In this document: positions 35,418-44,607 of the stretch, piece after piece
Layout of the letters: every line of letters starts with the position of its first letter
How positions within the stretch are numbered: position 1 is the first letter of the stretch
Assembly: GCA_008501735.1 (NCBI GenBank)
Contig: QQUF01000043.1
Span: forward strand, 20,581 to 84,580
DNA: 64,000 nucleotides
Reading direction: 5' to 3'
Origin: Calditrichota bacterium
Lineage (GTDB): Bacteria; CLD3
Notes under the pieces: model-generated
What the model saw: the letters and a program-made list of their open reading frames with translations, nothing else
Told to the model about the DNA's origin: nothing
Databases searched by the model: none
Translations under genes and position numbers: made by a program

Positions 35418-36735
35418 TCAAATAAATTTTTTTGTAATTATTTCAATTTGCATTTTAGGAATTGCTGATTTTCAAAAAGCCTTTTCGCAAGAAATTCTAA
35501 CTCTTAAAGAAGCTGTAAAAATTGGCTTGGAAAATAATTTACAAATCAAAATTGTCGAAAACCAAAAAGCAATTTCTGAAAACAACAATTCTTATGGAAA
35601 CGCTGGATTTTTACCAAAACTTGATGCGAGTTTTTCGGCTCAAAAAGTTTTTCCTTCAACAACAACCAAAATTGGGCAAGTTGAATCAAAAAATGATAAT
35701 TCAACTACTTCTTTGAGTGGTGAAGTCAGTTTAAATTGGACAATTTTTGATGGCTTTGGAATGTTTGCAAGGAAAAGTAAATTTTCATCTTTAGAAAAAG
35801 CAAACGAGGAAAATCTCAAAAACACAGTTCAAGAAATCTCACTTGGGATTTTGCAAAGCTACTTTAATGTTGTTTTGCAAAGCAACTTGTTAAAGATTTT
35901 CGAAGAATCTGTGAAAATTTCCGAAGACCGATTTTTAACTGCAAAAAGGCGAAATGAATTAGGGCAGATTTCCAAATTTGACCTTTACAATGCGGAAATA
36001 TCATTGAATTTGGACAAGTCTAAATTGTTACAACAAAAGACAAATTTCACAACTTCAAAAAATAATTTACAGATTTTACTCAATAAAGATTTTGCAAAGT
36101 CTTTTGAAACACAAAATGAAATTTCGTTTGGAAAGAGGCTTTATAATTTGGAAGAAACCACAACCTTAGCTTTTGAAAAAAATTCTGAGCTTAAGGTTGC
36201 TAAAGAAAATATAAATGGCTCGAAGTCAGACATTACTTCCTCAAAATCAAATTTTTATCCAAGAGTTTCTGCTTTTGGAAAGTTGACTTCAAGTGATAGA
36301 GAATCTGTTTTTAACGGGCAAATTTCTGAAACAAAAGGAGAAGATTTTACTTTAGGTCTTACAGCTTCTGTGAATCTTTGGAACGGAAATTCAGACAAAA
36401 TTAAAGTTCAAAATTCAAAGATTGCAAAAAGAAATGCTGAGCTAAGTTTGGTGAACCTTGAAAATCAGATTCGACAAAATGCTGAAACTTTGCTTGAAAG
36501 GTTCAAAAATGAAATTGATATTATAAAAATTCAGGAAGAAAATTTTCAAGCTGCAAAAGCAAACTTGGATTTACAAAAGAAAAACTTTGAAGTCGGAAAT
36601 ATCAATTCACTCCAATTTCGTGATGCTCAAGTTTCATTTATAAATGCAGAAACAAATTTAATTACTGCAAAATACCAAGCAAAAATCAGCGAATTAGAGA
36701 TTCAAAAATTAATCGGCGAAATTTTGTTAGACTAA
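35410..36735 (+). CDS. TolC-family outer membrane efflux protein
   Basis: The protein has about 441 residues from the ATG at 35410, which has a strong RBS (GGAGGAACAA) and overlaps the RND gene by 8 nt. A signal peptide (LSQINFFVIISICILGIADF...FSQ) leads into two OEP repeats. The first starts LTLKEAVKIGLENNLQIKIV. A later part, LDLQKKNFEVGNINSLQFRD, matches the end of TolC proteins. The long coiled-coil helices of the periplasmic tunnel are evident. It forms the outer-membrane exit duct and completes the tripartite pump. Confidence 0.94.
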   Translation: MLSQINFFVIISICILGIADFQKAFSQEILTLKEAVKIGLENNLQIKIVENQKAISENNNSYGNAGFLPKLDASFSAQKVFPSTTTKIGQVESKNDNSTTSLSGEVSLNWTIFDGFGMFARKSKFSSLEKANEENLKNTVQEISLGILQSYFNVVLQSNLLKIFEESVKISEDRFLTAKRRNELGQISKFDLYNAEISLNLDKSKLLQQKTNFTTSKNNLQILLNKDFAKSFETQNEISFGKRLYNLEETTTLAFEKNSELKVAKENINGSKSDITSSKSNFYPRVSAFGKLTSSDRESVFNGQISETKGEDFTLGLTASVNLWNGNSDKIKVQNSKIAKRNAELSLVNLENQIRQNAETLLERFKNEIDIIKIQEENFQAAKANLDLQKKNFEVGNINSLQFRDAQVSFINAETNLITAKYQAKISELEIQKLIGEILLD

Positions 36736-36848
36736 CATTTTCAGTAACTTAAGTTTTAGACTTGTATTGCGTTTTAAAATTAAATTTATTAACTTCTGCA
36801 CCTTTTGGACAGAAATAAAGTTTTTACTTTCAAAATTTAGGATAAAAA

Positions 36849-37703
36849 ATGAACGATAAAATGATTTTGGTTTCAGGTGCAACTGGTAAACAAGGTGGAG
36901 CAGTTGCTCGCCAATTATTAAAAGATGGTTGGAAAGTGAGAGCATTGACAAGAGATGCTTCACAGCCTGCTGCAAAAGAGTTAGAAGAACTTGGTGCTGA
37001 AATTTTTCAAGGAGATATGACAAATCTTAATTCCTTAGAAAAAGCAATGGAAAAAGTTTACGGCGTTTTTAGCGTTCAGCAATTTTGGGAAGATGGACTT
37101 GACGGTGAGTTAGAGCAAGGAAAAACTATGGCTAACGTTGCCAAAGCCAACAGAATTGAACATTTTGTTTACACAAGTGTTTCAGGAGCTGAAAAGAAAA
37201 CAGGTGTTCCACATTTTGATACAAAATGGGATATTGAAGACCATATTAAAAGAATCGGATTAAGTGAAAATACTACGGTTGTAAGACCAGTGTTTTTTAT
37301 GGAAAACTTTTTGGTCGGAGATTGGTTTGAAGGTGTTAAAAATGGACGACTTGTTATGGCAATGACACCTAAAAAGCCAATTCAATTAATTTCAGTTGAA
37401 GATATTGGGATAATTGTTGGAAAAATTTTTGCGAACCCAAAAGAGTTTAAAGGAAAATCTTTTGACATTGCAGGCGATTCTAAAAATTGTAAAGAATTAG
37501 CAGATGCATTTTCAAAGAAAACAGGAAAAGATGTAGAATTTGTTGTTTTACCAATGGAGCAACTTAGAAGTATGAATGAAGATTTTGCTTTAATGTTTGA
37601 ATGGTTTAACAAAGAAGGTTATTCTGTCAACATCAAAAAAGTAAAAGAAATTCATTCTAAAGTTAAGTCTTTCAAAGTTTGGCTTAAAACTCAAGAATTT
37701 TAA
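36849..37703 (+). CDS. NmrA/HSCARG-like NAD(P)-binding protein
   Basis: The 284-residue atypical short-chain dehydrogenase has the N-terminal motif ILVSGATGKQGGAVARQLLK (GATGxQG). It then shows VFSVQQFWEDGLDGELEQGK, HFVYTSVSGAEKKTGVPHFD and TVVRPVFFMENFL, all typical of HSCARG/NmrA redox-sensor proteins. These bind NADPH and often lack the catalytic tyrosine. The start follows AGGATAAAAA. It comes after the efflux operon with a 113-bp gap, so it may have its own promoter, and it precedes the GNAT gene by 2 nt. The gene at 628 is a distant relative. Confidence 0.9.
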   Translation: MNDKMILVSGATGKQGGAVARQLLKDGWKVRALTRDASQPAAKELEELGAEIFQGDMTNLNSLEKAMEKVYGVFSVQQFWEDGLDGELEQGKTMANVAKANRIEHFVYTSVSGAEKKTGVPHFDTKWDIEDHIKRIGLSENTTVVRPVFFMENFLVGDWFEGVKNGRLVMAMTPKKPIQLISVEDIGIIVGKIFANPKEFKGKSFDIAGDSKNCKELADAFSKKTGKDVEFVVLPMEQLRSMNEDFALMFEWFNKEGYSVNIKKVKEIHSKVKSFKVWLKTQEF

Positions 37704-37705
37704 AT

Positions 37706-38191
37706 TTGATAAATTCAGAATTTGAAATAAAATTTGCCAAAGCAAAAGATATTCCGATAATCTTAAATTTTATCAAAGATTTAGCGAAATATGAAAAGTT
37801 GGAAAATGAAGTTGTTGCAACAGAACAATCTTTACACGACACACTTTTTGGTAAAAAAACTTTTGCGGAAGTTTTGATAGCAAGTGAGAGTGGAGTTGAA
37901 GTTGGTTTTGCACTTTTCTTTCACAATTATTCAACTTTTCTCGGAAAACCTGGAATTTATCTAGAAGACTTATTCGTTAAAGAGGAGTTCAGAGGTAAGG
38001 GCTATGGCAAAGCACTTTTGACAAAGTTAGCTAAAATTACAGTTGAGCGAAATTGTGGAAGGTTAGAGTGGTCAGTCCTTGATTGGAATGAGCCTTCAAT
38101 AAAATTTTATAAAAAACTCGGGGCTGTTCCGATGGAAGGTTGGACAGTTTTCAGAGTTGATAAAGATTCTCTGCTAAACTTAGCGAAATAA
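37706..38191 (+). CDS. GNAT family N-acetyltransferase
   Basis: The 161-residue acetyltransferase has the acetyl-CoA site in YLEDLFVKEEFRGKGYGKALL (motif A, RGKGYGKA) and motif B in RLEWSVLDWNEPSIKFYKKL (NEPSIKFYKKLGA). The pattern is close to that of diamine or thialysine acetyltransferases (SAT-like). The start is the TTG at 37706, two bases after the upstream stop; no ATG lies near the N-terminal EIKFAKAKDIPIIL strand. It is probably co-transcribed with the NmrA-like gene and ends at a strong terminator. Confidence 0.9.
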   Translation: MINSEFEIKFAKAKDIPIILNFIKDLAKYEKLENEVVATEQSLHDTLFGKKTFAEVLIASESGVEVGFALFFHNYSTFLGKPGIYLEDLFVKEEFRGKGYGKALLTKLAKITVERNCGRLEWSVLDWNEPSIKFYKKLGAVPMEGWTVFRVDKDSLLNLAK

Positions 38192-38225
38192 AAAAAGCCG
38201 ATTCAAAACGAATCGGCTTTTTTTA
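38190..38225. terminator. Bidirectional Rho-independent terminator
   Basis: The stem aaaaagccgattc / gaatcggcttttt with loop aaaac is flanked by A and T runs. It closes the GNAT gene on the plus strand and the type IX secreted protein gene on the minus strand, which converge here. Confidence 0.9.
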
Positions 38226-38240
38226 TAAAAGAAATTTTGT

Positions 38241-39686
38241 CTATTTCAAAAGAAGCATTTTGCTTACTTGAGTTTCATTTCCAGTAGTGATTTTGTAAAA
38301 ATAAACACCAGAAGGAACTAAAGAATTATTTTCGTCTGTTCCATTCCAAGAAATTTGATTTGAGCCTTCTTTTGCAATTTCATTTTCTGCAAGAACTTTT
38401 ACTGATTGCCCAAGAACGTTGAAAATTTCGATACTGAATTTCGCCTGTTCAGGAACTGAAAATTCAATAGTTGTTTCAGGGTTGAATGGGTTAGGGAAGT
38501 TACCTAACAAAGTAAAATCCTTTGGAAGTGGTGAAAAAACTATAAAAATTGTTGCAGGTTTATCCTTATGTTTTGTCTCTTTTCCATTAAAATCAACGTC
38601 GGCGACAATATATGAATAATTTGTATGTGAGGCTAACCCCTGATTATCGTAGAAAAAATAATCATTTCCAAAAGGGGTACTTCCTTGACCTTTTAGAGTT
38701 TTGTCAGTCCTAAAGTCAGCAATCATTTCATAAGCCTTAGCTTCAAATTTTCTTCGATAAATTCTAAACCCAGCATTGTTATGTTCTGTTTCTGTTCTCC
38801 AATCTAATCTGACATTGTTTCCTTGTTGACGAGCAGTGAACGAACTTAATTCAACGGGAAGGGAATGATCTCCTGTTGTATGAAAAGGACCACCTGAATT
38901 AGGATTTGAACTAAAATCTGCATCATCTCCTAAGTTAGAACCTCCAGGATCTCCAGGAATTGTTTCATTAGATGAGAATCCAGTCGAGTTTGTAATTAAA
39001 ACAAACATATTTACAGTTTGAGAATTATCAATACCTGGCATTGCATCATAATCAAAACGAACTTCAATTCCTTGGTCTGCTCCACCACCGTTATTATAAG
39101 CAATTTGGATACCATTAGCAGAAATACCCGAAGTAGTAGTATTAGGAATGTTTGAAGCAGTTCCAGATTGGTTGCAACTTAAACCTGAACCATTATTTAA
39201 GAATCCAGAATCAATAATCGGGTCTCCAGAACCACCAGTTCCAAATCTTGCTGCATCAACGAAAAATTGTGTAGTTCCATTACCTTCATTAAAAGCGAAA
39301 GCGTAATCAACTTCAAAGTCCATTCTGCAACCACTTCCAGATGTATTAGTAAAACCACTTCCACCAAATACTCCAGAAGCTCCACTTTCTCCTACAGGAT
39401 TTCCGCTGTCATTTCCATCATAACCTGAGAAATCAAAAAATAATACAATATTATCGTTTGAACCTAAATCACAAGGAATACCAATGTACATATGAGTTAA
39501 ATCTGCGAAATAATTAATTTCATCAATATTGTTACCTGAACCAAATCCATCTCTTCCACTTGTGTAACTTGCGATTACAGTGTAATCGCCATCACTTGAG
39601 TCTCCATCAATTGTTGGAGTTGCAAAGAGATTACTAAATATTGTTATTGAGCTAAGAGCTAATAATGCTGGTAAATTTTTTTTCAT
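38241..39686 (-). CDS. Type IX-secreted protein with C-terminal sorting domain
   Basis: From the ATG at 39686 the protein has about 481 residues: a signal peptide (KKNLPALLALSSITIFSNLF) and a mature glycine/serine/asparagine-rich beta protein. Residues 25-270 form a beta-sandwich with GDYTVIASYTSGRDGFGSGN and MYIGIPCDLGSNDNIVLFFD. This looks like the DUF/DOMON-like surface proteins that report substrate binding, but no enzyme motif is visible. The segment LPVELSSFTARQQGNNVRLD begins the FlgD-like type IX domain, which ends in NFPNPFNPETTIEFSVPEQA and SGVYFYKITTGNETQVSKML. The protein is probably surface-exposed. The function is unknown. Confidence 0.85.
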   Translation of the reverse strand: MKKNLPALLALSSITIFSNLFATPTIDGDSSDGDYTVIASYTSGRDGFGSGNNIDEINYFADLTHMYIGIPCDLGSNDNIVLFFDFSGYDGNDSGNPVGESGASGVFGGSGFTNTSGSGCRMDFEVDYAFAFNEGNGTTQFFVDAARFGTGGSGDPIIDSGFLNNGSGLSCNQSGTASNIPNTTTSGISANGIQIAYNNGGGADQGIEVRFDYDAMPGIDNSQTVNMFVLITNSTGFSSNETIPGDPGGSNLGDDADFSSNPNSGGPFHTTGDHSLPVELSSFTARQQGNNVRLDWRTETEHNNAGFRIYRRKFEAKAYEMIADFRTDKTLKGQGSTPFGNDYFFYDNQGLASHTNYSYIVADVDFNGKETKHKDKPATIFIVFSPLPKDFTLLGNFPNPFNPETTIEFSVPEQAKFSIEIFNVLGQSVKVLAENEIAKEGSNQISWNGTDENNSLVPSGVYFYKITTGNETQVSKMLLLK

Positions 39687-39800
39687 TGTTACATTTTCTC
39701 CAAGATTAGAGTTAATAAAGAAAAACATAATTGTAAAATTTATTTATTTTTCGTAAAGAAGTAAATGAAAAATTGACTAACATCACATAATTATTATATT

Positions 39801-40901
39801 TTAGACATTAAAACGGAAAAGAATTACATCACCATCTTTTACAATGTAAGTCTTTCCTTCTTTTCGCATCACACCAGCTTCGTTTGCTGCTTGTCTTGAA
39901 CCTTGTTTTACAAATTCTTCGTAACCGATTGTTTCAGCTGCAATAAATCCTCTTTCAAAATCTGTGTGAATTACTCCAGCTGCTTGTGGAGCTGTATCGC
40001 CAACGTGAATTGTCCAAGCACGAACTTCTTGAACTCCTGCAGTAAAATAAGTTCTAAGCCCTAAAGTTTCATAACCTTGACGGATTAATTTGTTCAAACC
40101 TGATTCTGTTAGTCCGTAACTTGAAAGAAATTCTAATTTCTCCTCTTCATCCATTACAGAAATTTCAGATTCGATTGCTCCAGAAATTACCACTGTTTCA
40201 GAATTTTCCGTGTTAGCAAATTCGCGAACTTGATTAACCATTTCATTATCTTTTCCGTCTGGCAAATCTTCTTCACTAACATTTGTTACGTAAATTACAG
40301 GCTTTAGAGTAATTAGCATTAAAGGAGCTAAGTCTTTGAGTTCGCTGTCGTTTAAGTCTAAACTTCTAACTGCTTTTCCGTTGTCTAAACATTCTTTTAC
40401 TTTTTGGAAAACTTCAACTTGTCTTTTAGCTTCTTTGTCGCCAGACTTCGTGAGTTTTCCAACTCTGTAAATATTTTTCTCAACTGTATCCAAATCTTTT
40501 AAACAAAGTTCAGTGTTGATGACTTCAATGTCGTCAATTGGATTAATTTTTCCATCAACGTGAGTAATGTTTGAATCTTCAAAACATCTTACAACGTGAA
40601 CAATTACATCAACTGCTTTGATGTGTCCCAAAAATTGATTTCCAAGTCCCTCGCCTTGTGAGGCACCTTTTACAAGACCTGCAATGTCAACGAATTCGAT
40701 TACGGCAGGAACTGTTTTTTTAGGCTGAACTAATTCTTCAAGTGTTTTTAATCTGTCGTCAGGAACTTCAACGATTCCTACATTTGGCTCGATTGTGCAG
40801 AAAGGATAATTTGCAGCTTCTGCTTCTGCTGCTGTCAAAGCATTAAAAATTGTTGATTTACCAACATTTGGAAGTCCGACGATTCCGCATTTGAAACCCA
40901 T
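39801..40901 (-). CDS. ychF: Redox-regulated ATPase YchF (Obg-family)
   Basis: The 366-residue P-loop protein of the Obg family prefers ATP over GTP and binds the ribosome. G1 is [19 protein letters not shown]. The G3 motif [20 protein letters not shown] is diagnostic for YchF. The NVSE-type motif that replaces NKxD is in [16 protein letters not shown]. The helical domain and the C-terminal TGS domain ([20 protein letters not shown], then [20 protein letters not shown]) follow. The length is normal. It is transcribed alone. Confidence 0.97.
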   Translation of the reverse strand: MGFKCGIVGLPNVGKSTIFNALTAAEAEAANYPFCTIEPNVGIVEVPDDRLKTLEELVQPKKTVPAVIEFVDIAGLVKGASQGEGLGNQFLGHIKAVDVIVHVVRCFEDSNITHVDGKINPIDDIEVINTELCLKDLDTVEKNIYRVGKLTKSGDKEAKRQVEVFQKVKECLDNGKAVRSLDLNDSELKDLAPLMLITLKPVIYVTNVSEEDLPDGKDNEMVNQVREFANTENSETVVISGAIESEISVMDEEEKLEFLSSYGLTESGLNKLIRQGYETLGLRTYFTAGVQEVRAWTIHVGDTAPQAAGVIHTDFERGFIAAETIGYEEFVKQGSRQAANEAGVMRKEGKTYIVKDGDVILFRFNV

Positions 40902-40958
40902 TTATTTCTCCGAAAGTTTTAAGTTCATCTTGTTTTTGCGGTCTGAATTTACAATGAA

Positions 40959-40990
40959 AATTAAGAATTAAGAATTAAGAATTAAGAATT
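40959..40990. repeat. (AATTAAG)x4 short tandem repeat
   Basis: The 7-bp unit aattaag is repeated four times in the intergenic region between the divergent genes ychF and dus. It may vary in copy number by slippage and lies near both promoters. Confidence 0.85.
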
Positions 40991-41070
40991 TTTCAAATTG
41001 TCCAAAACTCTTTGTTAAATTTGTTACCCAAAATTTATAACTTCTTAAAAAAAGTTTTTCAAATCGATTA

Positions 41071-42051
41071 ATGAAAATAGATTTATTCAAAAGTAAGCCA
41101 ATATTTCTTGCTCCGATGGAAGGAGTTTCAAATTCAGTTTTTCGTAGAGTAATTGCAAAAAATGGTGGAATTGACTGCGTTTGTACAGAATTTATCAGGA
41201 TTACAGGGAAACCTGGAAGCCGAAGTAAGCTCACAAAAGACCTTGAGAAAATTGATGGAATTTATCTTTCCGTTCAACTAATGGGAAACGAGCCTGAATT
41301 TTTCCCTGAAACTGCAAATATTTTACTCGAAGAAGGTGCTGATTTAATAGACTTAAATTTAGGCTGTCCTTCTAAAAGAGTAAATAAACATGGCTCAGGA
41401 GCTGCTTTGCTTGGAGATTTACCAAGACTAACGAAAATTGTAAGAGGAATTAGAAATGGAATTCCAAACCACACTTTTTCTGTAAAAATGAGAGCAGGTA
41501 TTAGTGGAACTGAAAATTTATTTGAAATTTTGGAAATCTTAGAAGGTGAGGGAATTGACTTTTTGACGATTCACCCAAGAACTCAAAAACAATCTTACAC
41601 AGGAAAAGCGAACAAAGAAATTATTGCCCAAGTCAAAGATTTTGTGAAAATTCCAGTTGTCGGAAATGGAGACATTTGCACTTCCGAAGAGGCAAAGGCA
41701 ATGTTTGAAAAAACAAACTGCGACGGAATTATGATTGGTCGTGGAGCAATGAAAAATCCTCTTATTTTTAGAGAAGCTAAAGAGTTTTTTGACAATGGAG
41801 TTTACCAAAAATCAAATGACTTTGAAAAATTAGAAATTCTTAAAAATTATGCGAATGAACTTGTCGAATACGGTTTCTCAGAACGGGGAACAATTGGAAG
41901 AGTGAAAGAGTTTTCGGGATTTTTATGTCAAGGAATTGGAAACGGAATAGATTTAAAACAAAGGATTTTAAGGTCGCAAAGCCTTGAAGAAATATTTGAA
42001 ATCTATGACAAGAATTTTGAATTTCGAGAGTTTACTTTACAGAATCAGTAA
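41071..42051 (+). CDS. dus: tRNA-dihydrouridine synthase
   Basis: The 326-residue FMN enzyme reduces uridines in the D-loop of tRNA. It starts with the TIM-barrel signature KPIFLAPMEGVSNSVFRRVI. The catalytic cysteine is C99 in LIDLNLGCPSKRVNKHGSGA. The FMN phosphate motif is GIMIGRGAMKNP, and FLTIHPRTQKQSYTGKANKE holds the tRNA and FMN contacts. The C-terminal helical domain is present. Which subfamily (DusA, B or C) it belongs to cannot be told; the NHGSGA/KHGSGA form fits the DusB-like group. It is followed by a tiny frame and convergent genes. Confidence 0.95.
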   Translation: MKIDLFKSKPIFLAPMEGVSNSVFRRVIAKNGGIDCVCTEFIRITGKPGSRSKLTKDLEKIDGIYLSVQLMGNEPEFFPETANILLEEGADLIDLNLGCPSKRVNKHGSGAALLGDLPRLTKIVRGIRNGIPNHTFSVKMRAGISGTENLFEILEILEGEGIDFLTIHPRTQKQSYTGKANKEIIAQVKDFVKIPVVGNGDICTSEEAKAMFEKTNCDGIMIGRGAMKNPLIFREAKEFFDNGVYQKSNDFEKLEILKNYANELVEYGFSERGTIGRVKEFSGFLCQGIGNGIDLKQRILRSQSLEEIFEIYDKNFEFREFTLQNQ

Positions 42052-42093
42052 TAAATTAATTAGATTTGGCGAGTTAAATTTTGGATTGGAAAA

Positions 42094-42204
42094 ATGGAAT
42101 TAATTGATTTTTTAATAGAATTATTTTTAGAAAATATTGAGATTTTAGCAAAAGCCTTATTGGAATTTCTTTTTAAATTAATCGCATTGATTTTGGGTAA
42201 ATAA
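42094..42204 (+). CDS. Possible 36-residue hydrophobic small protein
   Basis: The ATG at 42094, 3 bases after a TTGGATTGGAA RBS-like stretch, opens 36 codons (MELIDFLIELFLENIEILAK, then ALLEFLFKLIALILGK). The peptide is nearly all leucine, isoleucine and phenylalanine with acidic and lysine residues on one side, as in an amphipathic membrane helix. It fills the gap between dus and the convergent EamA gene and stops just before the latter. It may be a real small membrane protein or chance; no family is recognised. Confidence 0.35.
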   Translation: MELIDFLIELFLENIEILAKALLEFLFKLIALILGK

Positions 42205-42206
42205 TT

Positions 42207-43160
42207 TTAAGTTTTAGAAGGAGCAATTTTAACAGGAACTGCATTTTTATTTTTTGAAAGAGAAATTGCCATTGAGCCTAAAACAACCATTAAGGCACCA
42301 AGGACTACCAAAAAATCAAACGATTCTTTGTGAATCATTTCTGGGAAATAATTATTTGTTAAAGCGACAAAAATAAAAGTCATAATTGGAGTAATTGCTA
42401 AAACAGCACTTACTTTTGTTGCTTCCCAATGAGCTAACGCTTCTGCGAAACTTCCATAAGCGAGCAAAGTGTTTAATGCACAGAAAATCAGAATCCAAAT
42501 TTCAACATCATTAAGAGCAGAGATCGACGATGGTTCTATGAAAGGAGAAAGTGATAAAGTACAACCGATGTAAATTATCATCATAATATTTTGTGAACTC
42601 AAATCTTTCAAAAGCCTTTTTTGTGCGATTGCATAAAAAGCCCAAGTTAAAGCTGCTAAAACAATAATTAAAGTTCCAAAAAAATAGTCGTCGAAGTTAT
42701 AGAAGAACTCGAATAGTTTTTTGTTGAAAAATAGAATGAAGCCCAAATTTAGAATACCAAAACCAATCCATTGTTTTACGTTAAACCTTTCCTTGAAAAA
42801 ATACATCGAACCAAGTGAGAAAAAGAGTGGAGCAGTTTGAATAATTACTTGAGTGTGAGCAGGTTCAATAAATCTCAAACCAATCAAATAAAGAATGTAA
42901 TTAGCATTTAAGCCAACAGTTGCAACGATTAGAAGTAAAATTACATTTTTGGTGAAATTACTTTTGGAAGGAAGTCTTTTCCTAACACCAAGAACGATTA
43001 AAAGAAAAATGGAAGCACTCAAGAATCTGTACCAAGTAATAGTGTAAGGATCCATTACTTGAATCAGAACTTTCTGTGCGATTGGTAAAGCTCCCCAAAA
43101 AACAACTGTGTTGATTGCTAATAAAAATCCTAATAAAGGACGTTGGTTTTGGGGCATCAA
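42207..43160 (-). CDS. EamA/DMT-superfamily transporter
   Basis: The 317-residue inner-membrane protein has ten predicted TM helices arranged as two EamA repeats (for example LLGFLLAINTVVFWGALPIA and IIVLAALTWAFYAIAQKRLL). The first repeat has the conserved W/Y-R-F segment (ITWYRFLSASIFLLIVL). It is a drug/metabolite exporter of unknown substrate. Its start codon is one base after the nuoN stop, so it is likely expressed from the nuoMN transcript. The last 20 residues (LSKNKNAVPVKIAPSKT) form a basic tail. Confidence 0.9.
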   Translation of the reverse strand: MMPQNQRPLLGFLLAINTVVFWGALPIAQKVLIQVMDPYTITWYRFLSASIFLLIVLGVRKRLPSKSNFTKNVILLLIVATVGLNANYILYLIGLRFIEPAHTQVIIQTAPLFFSLGSMYFFKERFNVKQWIGFGILNLGFILFFNKKLFEFFYNFDDYFFGTLIIVLAALTWAFYAIAQKRLLKDLSSQNIMMIIYIGCTLSLSPFIEPSSISALNDVEIWILIFCALNTLLAYGSFAEALAHWEATKVSAVLAITPIMTFIFVALTNNYFPEMIHKESFDFLVVLGALMVVLGSMAISLSKNKNAVPVKIAPSKT

Positions 43161-43161
43161 A

Positions 43162-44607
43162 TCAGATTTGGAAAAGGAAGTGCATTACTTGTGATGGGAA
43201 AATACCAATGAGAATTGTTCCGATAAATGAAAGAAGTAAAGCAAGTTTTAAACTTGGACTTGCATCGTTTACTTCTACTTCGTTTGGCTCTTTCATCCAC
43301 ATCAAGACGATTGGAGAAAGATAGTAGTAAACACCAACAACAGCATTTAAAACACCAATAATAGCTAAAGTGTTTGCACCAGATTTTATCAAAGAAGTAA
43401 AGATAAAATATTTTCCAAAAAATCCAGCCATTGGTGGAATTCCAGCTAATGAGAAAAGGAAAATTGTGAGCATAAAAGCTACAAAAGGCTTTTTCTTTCC
43501 AAGCCCTGTGAAGTCGGAAAGATTAACAAATTCTTCGCCTTTGTTTCCAACTAAAGTGATAATTGCAAAAGCTCCGATATTCATAAAAGCATAACTGAAA
43601 AGGTAGAACATTATTGCTTGAGCACTCAAGTCGTTTCCTGCAATAATTCCAAGAAGTAAATAACCTGCGTGAGTAATGCTTGAATAAGCGAGAAGTCTTT
43701 TGAAATTGGTTTGTTGAAGTGCCAAAATATTTCCAACAACCATTGTGAGAATTGCTAAAATTGCGAGAATATCAGTCCATTCAGTTCTGACCCCTGCAAG
43801 AGCAGTTACGAAAACTCTAACAAAAGCTGCAAATCCTGCTGCTTTTGCTCCAACTGACATAAAACCAGTAATTGGTGAAGAAGCTCCTTCGTAAACGTCA
43901 GGAGTCCAAGAGTGGAAAGGAACTAAAGCGACTTTGAAACCAAATCCAACAATCAAAAATGCAATTCCTACCATTAAAATTATTGGGAACTCTAAAGTTT
44001 CAGTAGATATTTTTTGAGCCATTACGTTTAAATCTAAAGTTCCTGTTGCACCATAAATCATAGAAATTCCGTAAAGGAAAAATCCTGAAGCAAATGCACC
44101 AAGAAGAAAGTATTTTAAAGCACTTTCGAGCGATTTCATTTCGTTCTTTTTGATTCCTGCAAGAATGTAAAGAGCGATTGACATTACTTCTAAGCCAACA
44201 AAAATCACGGCTAAATTTGTTCCACAAGCCATAACCATCATTCCAACAACTGCAAAAAGCATTAGTCCAAAATACTCGTTTGGTGGAATGTTTTCATCTT
44301 TTACGTATTTTGAGGAAGCTAAAATGCTAAGTAGTGCAACGGTTAAGAAAATGAAATTAAAACCTGTTGTAATGTAATCGAGTGTAAACATACCATTTGC
44401 GGTTAGGTTTTCAGTACCGAAATAACCTGTTAGACAAAAAACATTTGCAGCTAAAGCTAAAACAACTCCACCAATTCCAACGTAATTTAGGAATTCAGGT
44501 CTTTTGGTTTTTTCCAAACCAAGAACTAAAACAACAATTGCGAAAAATGTTACAATTGTCATTGGAGCTAAAAATACCCAATTTAAATCAGGAACTTGAA
44601 ATTGCAT
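43162..44607 (-). CDS. nuoN: NADH-quinone oxidoreductase subunit N
   Basis: The 481-residue proton-pumping membrane subunit of complex I belongs to the Mrp antiporter-like family. It has 14 TM helices and shows FVGLEVMSIALYILAGIKKN (TM5 glutamate and lysine), VPFHSWTPDVYEGASSPITG, LLAYSSITHAGYLLLGIIAG and IPPMAGFFGKYFIFTSLIKS. These identify NuoN rather than NuoM or NuoL. It abuts nuoM with no gap. The other subunits (nuoA-L) are not in the window, so the complex is encoded in at least two places. Confidence 0.96.
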   Translation of the reverse strand: MQFQVPDLNWVFLAPMTIVTFFAIVVLVLGLEKTKRPEFLNYVGIGGVVLALAANVFCLTGYFGTENLTANGMFTLDYITTGFNFIFLTVALLSILASSKYVKDENIPPNEYFGLMLFAVVGMMVMACGTNLAVIFVGLEVMSIALYILAGIKKNEMKSLESALKYFLLGAFASGFFLYGISMIYGATGTLDLNVMAQKISTETLEFPIILMVGIAFLIVGFGFKVALVPFHSWTPDVYEGASSPITGFMSVGAKAAGFAAFVRVFVTALAGVRTEWTDILAILAILTMVVGNILALQQTNFKRLLAYSSITHAGYLLLGIIAGNDLSAQAIMFYLFSYAFMNIGAFAIITLVGNKGEEFVNLSDFTGLGKKKPFVAFMLTIFLFSLAGIPPMAGFFGKYFIFTSLIKSGANTLAIIGVLNAVVGVYYYLSPIVLMWMKEPNEVEVNDASPSLKLALLLSFIGTILIGIFPSQVMHFLFQI

